NCBI GenBank assembly: GCA_016294985.1
Contig: JAECRW010000051.1
Coordinates: forward strand, 1 to 9,712
Length of the DNA stretch: 9,712 bases
Direction of reading: 5' to 3'
From: Candidatus Sifarchaeum marinoarchaea
GTDB taxonomy: Archaea; Asgardarchaeota; Sifarchaeia; Borrarchaeales; Borrarchaeaceae
Made by a program: the position numbers and the translations under genes
Shown: one piece after another, positions 6,193 to 9,712 of the stretch
How positions within the stretch are numbered: the first letter of the stretch is position 1
Layout of the letters: each line of letters starts with the position of its first letter
The notes under the pieces: generated by a model
Told to the model about the DNA's origin: nothing
Seen by the model: the letters and a program-made list of their open reading frames with translations, nothing else
The model's database searches: none

Positions 6193-7320
6193 TTGGCGGA
6201 AATACAAAAGGGATTGGAAGGTATTGTTGCCTTAGAAACAAAGATTGCTTATATTGACGGGATAAAAGGAATCTTAGAATATAGAGGAATCAACATTAAT
6301 GAAATAATGAAACTCTCTTATGATGAGGTTGTTTATCTTCTTCTACATTCGAAACTTCCGACCGAAAGTGACCGTACCAAATTTATTAATAGATTGAGAG
6401 ATGAAAGAGTCATTGATGAAGGCACCATTAATATTGTGAGAGTCTGTAATTTTAATATAGAAGCCATGGATGCCTTACGAACTGCTGTGTCACACTTATC
6501 TCACTGTGATCCAGACTTAAATGATAATTCCCTGGAAGCTAACTTAAGGAAAGGTACAGAACTAGTCGCACAATTTCCAACAATTGTTGCTGCATTCTGG
6601 AGAATAAGAAATATGGAAGAACCAATTCCTCCAGATAAAACTCTGTCCCATGGGGCAAACTTTTTATATATGCTTCGAGGGACCAAGCCAACAGCTCTTG
6701 AAGCAAAATGTATGGAATCAGATTTTATTCTTAGTGCTGAGCATGAATTAAACGCATCTACATTTTCTGTAAGAACAACAGCATCTACTCTCTCTGATAT
6801 GCACAGCGCGATTATTTCTGGTTTGGGGACACTTAAGGGAGTACTTCATGGAGGAGCGCGTCTAGCTGTTTTGGAAATGCTCGATGAAATCGAAGAGCCA
6901 GAAAAGGCTGAAAATCATGTGTTAAATCTCATTTCTAATAAAAAACGAGTCATGGGGTTCGGACACAGGGTTTACAAAACTTTTGACCCTAGGGGAATAA
7001 TATTCAAGCAAATCACAAAAGAGATTGCTGAAGATACTGGCGACTTACGCTGGTTCTCTATCGCTGAAAATATAGAAGCTACTGTTCTCAGAGAATTTGT
7101 TGAAAAACGCAATAAACCAATTTACCCCAATGTTGATTTTTATGCTGGCGTTCTTTATAAGTACCTAAAGATACCTCCTCTACTTTCAACTGCTGTGTTC
7201 GCCATAGGTAGAATTTCAGGCTGGGTAGCGCACTGCATTGAGCAATTTGCTGACAATAGACTGATCAGACCCCGTGCAAGATATGCAGGTGAACATGATT
7301 TACCGATTAGGTTTCTATAG
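6193..7320 (+). CDS. gltA: citrate synthase
   Basis: Condenses acetyl-CoA and oxaloacetate to citrate, the entry step of the TCA cycle, in the cytosol. The 375-residue length fits the short archaeal/Gram-positive dimeric form. It opens with the typical GLEGIVALETKIAYIDG. The catalytic triad is visible: His219 (GVLHGG), His258 (MGFGHRVY) and Asp315 (NVDFYAG). Substrate residues include His184 (SAEHELNAS) and the C-terminal Arg cluster IRPRARYAGE (358-367). The segment after His219 reads LHGGARLA where LHGGANE is usual. A 2-methylcitrate synthase cannot be excluded from sequence, but pairing with isocitrate dehydrogenase 13 bases downstream supports citrate. It starts at TTG 6193 behind a strong GGTGATC site, 55 bases after the hydroxy-acid enzyme. 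TTAATTTAAAAG at 6158-6169 could be an internal promoter. Confidence 0.93.
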   Translation: MAEIQKGLEGIVALETKIAYIDGIKGILEYRGININEIMKLSYDEVVYLLLHSKLPTESDRTKFINRLRDERVIDEGTINIVRVCNFNIEAMDALRTAVSHLSHCDPDLNDNSLEANLRKGTELVAQFPTIVAAFWRIRNMEEPIPPDKTLSHGANFLYMLRGTKPTALEAKCMESDFILSAEHELNASTFSVRTTASTLSDMHSAIISGLGTLKGVLHGGARLAVLEMLDEIEEPEKAENHVLNLISNKKRVMGFGHRVYKTFDPRGIIFKQITKEIAEDTGDLRWFSIAENIEATVLREFVEKRNKPIYPNVDFYAGVLYKYLKIPPLLSTAVFAIGRISGWVAHCIEQFADNRLIRPRARYAGEHDLPIRFL

Positions 7321-7333
7321 GGAGAGACAGTTA

Positions 7334-8419
7334 ATGCAGACTATAACATTCATCCCTGGTGATGGTATTGGTCCTGAAATAACTGCTGCAATGAAAGAGA
7401 TTGTAGAAGCCACAGGGATCAAAATAAAATGGGATATGCAGTTGGCAGGGGAAGAAGCCATGAAACAATATGGAAACCCCCTACCTGAAGATACTCTTGC
7501 ATCCATTAGAAAAAATAAAGTGGCGATTAAAGGCCCTCTCACTACACCAGTAGGAAAAGGATACCGAAGCTTAAATGTACGGCTAAGAAAAATATTTGAT
7601 CTCTATGCAGGAGTAAGACCTTGTAAGACGTATAAAGGAATCATCTCAAAATATGAAAATGTAGATCTAGTAATATTTCGTGAAAATACCGAAGGGCTCT
7701 ATATCGGGATAGAATTCGCTGAAGGATCAGAAAAAACTGAAGAAATGTTAATGGAGATAGAGAAATTATATGGAACAAAATTGCCTCCAGATTCTGCACT
7801 TGCGATAAAAGATATATCGGTAGGCGGTTCAATGCGCCTCTTAAAAGCAGCATTCGAATACGCACGCAAATTTGGGCGCAAAAAGGTTACAGCTGTTCAC
7901 AAAGCAAATATTATGAAACTAACAGATGGTCTTTTTCTTCAAATTGCAAAAGAAATGTCTAAATCATACCCAGAACTTGAGTTTGATGATGTAATTATAG
8001 ATAATATGGCACTTCAGTTAGTGAAAAACCCAGAAAAGTATGATGTGCTTGCCCTCCCAAATCTCTATGGAGATGTTATCTCAGACCTCTGCGCAGGTCT
8101 CGTTGGCGGCTTGGGCGTGGTTCCCTCTGCAAATATAGGTGATGACTGCGCTATTTTTGAAGCAACACATGGCTCTGCGCCAAAATACGCAGGAAAAAAT
8201 AAAGCAAATCCGACTGCCATCACGTTAGCTGCCGTTATGATGCTTCGACACATAGGAGAGGTAGAAGCTGCTAAGAAAATTGAAAATGCAATTTCTGTTA
8301 CAATTGCTGAAGGAAAATATGTCACATACGATTTAAAGCCTCCAGAAAAAAGAGATGAAGCAGTGGGCACAAAAGAATACAGTATTGCTGTGATTTCAAA
8401 AATTGAAGAACTATTGTAG
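7334..8419 (+). CDS. icd: isocitrate dehydrogenase, probably NADP-dependent
   Basis: Converts isocitrate to 2-oxoglutarate and CO2 with reduction of NAD(P). The 361-residue protein has the isocitrate/isopropylmalate dehydrogenase fold. Substrate residues are Ser79, Asn81 and Arg85 (SLNVRLR), Arg95, Arg116, Tyr123 and Lys190 (VHKANIMKLTDG); metal ligands are Asp223, Asp247 and Asp251 (NLYGDVISD). The Ser/Asn motif marks an isocitrate enzyme rather than an isopropylmalate one. The cofactor loop reads HGSAPKYAG (Lys284-Tyr285) with Tyr332 (VTYD), matching NADP-type residues; NAD enzymes carry Asp-Ile in place of Lys-Tyr. The E. coli Arg395 position is Pro336. ATG 7334 is chosen because AGGGAGAG at 7318-7325 precedes it and MQTITFIPGDGIGPE is the normal N-terminus; an in-frame ATG at 7274 would overlap citrate synthase. 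Cotranscribed with citrate synthase (13-bp gap). Confidence 0.93.
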   Translation: MQTITFIPGDGIGPEITAAMKEIVEATGIKIKWDMQLAGEEAMKQYGNPLPEDTLASIRKNKVAIKGPLTTPVGKGYRSLNVRLRKIFDLYAGVRPCKTYKGIISKYENVDLVIFRENTEGLYIGIEFAEGSEKTEEMLMEIEKLYGTKLPPDSALAIKDISVGGSMRLLKAAFEYARKFGRKKVTAVHKANIMKLTDGLFLQIAKEMSKSYPELEFDDVIIDNMALQLVKNPEKYDVLALPNLYGDVISDLCAGLVGGLGVVPSANIGDDCAIFEATHGSAPKYAGKNKANPTAITLAAVMMLRHIGEVEAAKKIENAISVTIAEGKYVTYDLKPPEKRDEAVGTKEYSIAVISKIEELL

Positions 8420-8424
8420 GAGGA
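8418..8424 (+). promoter_or_regulatory. strong ribosome-binding site without a normal start codon
   Basis: AGGAGGA overlaps the TAG stop of isocitrate dehydrogenase, a typical position for coupled translation. The next bases, ACAATCCTGAAATAATTG, offer no ATG, GTG or TTG at a workable distance in the frame of the downstream gene; CTG 8431 stops after two codons. The MIT-like gene has an ATG only at 8523, with its own GGAG at 8515-8518. Either a rare ATA (8436) or ATT (8439) start is used, giving a longer protein, or the site is a remnant or acts otherwise. Confidence 0.4.
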
Positions 8425-8522
8425 ACAATCCTGAAATAATTGAATATACTTCTTCTTTCAAAGTTGAAAAAGATAGGTATAAGAAGGATAGTGCGTTTGA
8501 TATCAGTGATATATGGAGTTCG

Positions 8523-9488
8523 ATGTCTTTGACGAGCGAGCACATCATTCATCAGTTATTTAAAACTGCTGCTGATTATGCCAAAAAAGCTGTGGAGCTT
8601 GATCGCTCAAATCAGTTTGAACAGGCAGCGAAGTTGTACCTTGGCGCAGCTGAACACCTGCAAAGAATCTTGGAATTGGAAAAGAATGAAAAAATGCGTG
8701 ATCTCTATTACAAAAAAGCCTTATTGTATCTCACACGAGTAAAAGAAATACGAGAAATTTTACACGGCCCAATAGAAGAAGCAAAGATAGATGAAGCAGA
8801 AGAGATTTTGCCAAGTGTTACTAAAATGGGCGAAGTCTCGGATGACATTTTACCAAGTGTGAGTGACATAACTGAAGAGGAACCGGTTGCCCCAATCTCT
8901 AATGATATTCAAGTTGACCCTCAGGCTCAGGAAATTAGCGATTTAATCTACGAAGCTTTTGACATTAAGAAGCAGTTAAAAGAAAAGATGAAAGAATACA
9001 ATATAGATGATCCAATTACCTTAAAACTGGCTTTAACTGAATTGAAAGACCAAGAGTTTGAAGTTCATCCTACTTATGAAGATTATCTTTCTATTCAGGC
9101 TTTAGAATACTATTTCAAAGAAATACTCTCTAAATTAGACATCTTTTTAGCTGAATTGAAGGAAAAACCAGTTACTGAAAAAGTAGATAGAGTGTCAATT
9201 AAAGAACGCTATAATGAATTCGGGAGTATAATAACTTCTGAAGCTTCAGATCTATTAAAAGACGCTCCATCGATTTTTATAGATCGGATTGAAATTGTAT
9301 TTAACGACAACTCACATCTTAAGATTTATTATCCTACAGATCTTGAATATTCGTTTTATTGGTCTAAAGGCGAAGAGGTATTTAATGTAAATGATATTGT
9401 TCCAAATACGATTGCAAGCCCTGAAATTACTCCGAAGGAAAATATTAAGAAATTCTTGAATGAAATACGTAAGAAAATTGCTCTCTAG
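8523..9488 (+). CDS. MIT-like domain protein, possible ESCRT/Vps4-associated factor
   Basis: From ATG 8523 the protein has 321 residues. Residues about 7-80 form three amphipathic helices with the pattern of MIT (microtubule-interacting and trafficking) domains: FKTAADYAKKAVELD, then FEQAAKLYLGAAEHLQRIL, then MRDLYYKKALLYLTRVKEI. MIT domains bind short motifs at the C-termini of ESCRT-III proteins. Residues 81-135 are an acidic, Pro-containing linker with a repeated ILPSV motif (95-99 and 109-113). Residues 136-215 are predicted helical, and 250-321 look alpha/beta (FIDRIEIVFNDNSHLKIYY). No AAA ATPase domain is present, so it is not Vps4 itself, and the C-terminal part is unrecognised. GGAG at 8515-8518 supports the ATG; the frame is open upstream to TTG 8403 inside isocitrate dehydrogenase, so a longer form is possible. 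A TPR-like helical hairpin is the main alternative. Confidence 0.62.
   Translation: MSLTSEHIIHQLFKTAADYAKKAVELDRSNQFEQAAKLYLGAAEHLQRILELEKNEKMRDLYYKKALLYLTRVKEIREILHGPIEEAKIDEAEEILPSVTKMGEVSDDILPSVSDITEEEPVAPISNDIQVDPQAQEISDLIYEAFDIKKQLKEKMKEYNIDDPITLKLALTELKDQEFEVHPTYEDYLSIQALEYYFKEILSKLDIFLAELKEKPVTEKVDRVSIKERYNEFGSIITSEASDLLKDAPSIFIDRIEIVFNDNSHLKIYYPTDLEYSFYWSKGEEVFNVNDIVPNTIASPEITPKENIKKFLNEIRKKIAL
8805..8861 (+). repeat. duplicated ILPSV linker motif inside the MIT-like gene
   Basis: Codons 95-99 (8805-8819) and 109-113 (8847-8861) both encode ILPSV, each preceded by acidic residues and followed by Thr or Ser. The DNA copies are similar (ATTTTGCCAAGTGTT and ATTTTACCAAGTGTG, differing at two third positions). 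It lies in a flexible acidic linker and looks like a two-copy short linear motif. Confidence 0.5.
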
Positions 9489-9532
9489 TCGAAAAAAGAA
9501 TGAGATAACCGTTAAAATTGATATATTTACTA

Positions 9533-9540
9533 TTTTTTTT
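9533..9540 (+). terminator. T-run after the MIT-like gene
   Basis: Eight consecutive T lie 45 bases after the TAG stop of the MIT-like gene in an AT-rich stretch. Oligo-T on the non-template strand is enough for archaeal RNA polymerase to terminate. No strong hairpin precedes it. It probably ends the series that includes citrate synthase and isocitrate dehydrogenase. Confidence 0.45.
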
Positions 9541-9649
9541 GTGAGAGGAGTCTGATTGTACCGCTAAATAAAACTATAAAAGTTGAAAGCTTAATATTTA
9601 GGATTCTAATATAAAGAAAAGTATAATAAGAAGAGTAATAACGCTCAAT

Positions 9650-9655
9650 GAGGTG
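9650..9655 (+). promoter_or_regulatory. ribosome-binding site of the truncated gene at the right end
   Basis: GAGGTG lies six bases before TTG 9662 and nine before TTG 9665. An overlapping ATG at 9648 stops after two codons. The pattern of a strong site followed by TTG matches two other genes in the window. Confidence 0.5.
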
Positions 9656-9661
9656 AAAAAT

Positions 9662-9712
9662 TTGTTGCAACCTCCGCCACCAGAAGTTTTATTCGGCTTT
9701 GGTATTTTAGCA
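9662..9712 (+). CDS. N-terminal fragment of a downstream gene (partial)
   Basis: An open frame from TTG 9662 (or TTG 9665) runs off the right edge and reads LLQPPPPEVLFGFGILA, with Met expected at the first position. A run of four Pro followed by a hydrophobic, Gly-containing stretch suggests the start of a membrane segment or of a Pro-rich cytoplasmic tail. Support comes from the GAGGTG site upstream and the absence of stops over 17 codons. The family cannot be named. Confidence 0.45.
   Translation, partial: MLQPPPPEVLFGFGILA

Noticed and set aside
7274..7333. upstream ATG extending isocitrate dehydrogenase by 20 residues
   Set aside because: It would overlap the end of citrate synthase, and the extension has no family counterpart; AGGGAGAG before ATG 7334 gives the normal N-terminus.
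8065..8370. 101-residue minus-strand open frame inside isocitrate dehydrogenase
   Set aside because: It is fully antisense to a conserved enzyme, has no domain and no ribosome-binding site of note, and is a shadow of the coding strand.
8403..8522. TTG start at 8403 for the MIT-like protein
   Set aside because: It begins inside isocitrate dehydrogenase with no ribosome-binding site, and the extra 40 residues show no domain. A shorter extension from the site at 8418 remains open and is listed as a finding.
1..9712. mobile elements or CRISPR arrays
   Set aside because: No transposase or integrase-like protein and no regularly spaced repeats were seen; the genes are metabolic or cellular.

Overview
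This AT-rich window reads as part of an archaeal chromosome, most likely from an Asgard-type archaeon. The evidence for that is a two-subunit ferredoxin-linked 2-oxoacid oxidoreductase, Shine-Dalgarno sites matching the archaeal anti-SD (GGTGATC, GAGGAGGT), frequent TTG starts, T-run terminators, and a stand-alone MIT-like helical protein of the kind that works with ESCRT/Vps4. The lineage is an inference from gene content; no rRNA or ribosomal marker is present.

Layout. Bases 1-56 hold the C-terminal end of an upstream gene. Bases 80-237 are a GC-rich, hairpin-rich non-coding island (50% GC at 121-240 against 21% at 241-360) that looks like an unidentified structured RNA. A small hypothetical gene lies at 464-694. 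On the minus strand, 3584-978, a two-gene operon encodes the alpha (gamma-alpha fused) and beta subunits of a 2-oxoacid:ferredoxin oxidoreductase. A 170-bp divergent promoter region with inverted repeats separates it from a plus-strand series: a FluG/nodulin-type amidohydrolase (3755-4900, followed by a hairpin and T-run), an FMN-dependent alpha-hydroxy-acid oxidising enzyme (5094-6137), citrate synthase (6193-7320), isocitrate dehydrogenase (7334-8419) and an MIT-like protein (8523-9488). The window ends in the first 17 codons of another gene (9662-9712).

How the genes work together. Citrate synthase, isocitrate dehydrogenase and the oxidoreductase cover three steps of the oxidative arm of the TCA cycle; aconitase is not here. 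The hydroxy-acid enzyme makes 2-oxo acids, which are substrates of the oxidoreductase. The amidohydrolase belongs to a family often tied to glutamine/glutamate or amide metabolism. The block therefore looks like a 2-oxoacid/2-oxoglutarate module delivering electrons to ferredoxin and probably NADPH. A 10-bp motif placed identically relative to the oxidoreductase and amidohydrolase genes suggests they are controlled together.

Most notable points: the structured RNA island with two mutually exclusive helices; a Gln in place of one expected iron-sulfur Cys ligand in the beta subunit; the dyad around the amidohydrolase TATA box; NADP-type residues in the isocitrate dehydrogenase; strong ribosome-binding sites with no normal start codon; and a duplicated ILPSV motif in the MIT-like protein. 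No mobile element, CRISPR array, tRNA or rRNA was recognised.
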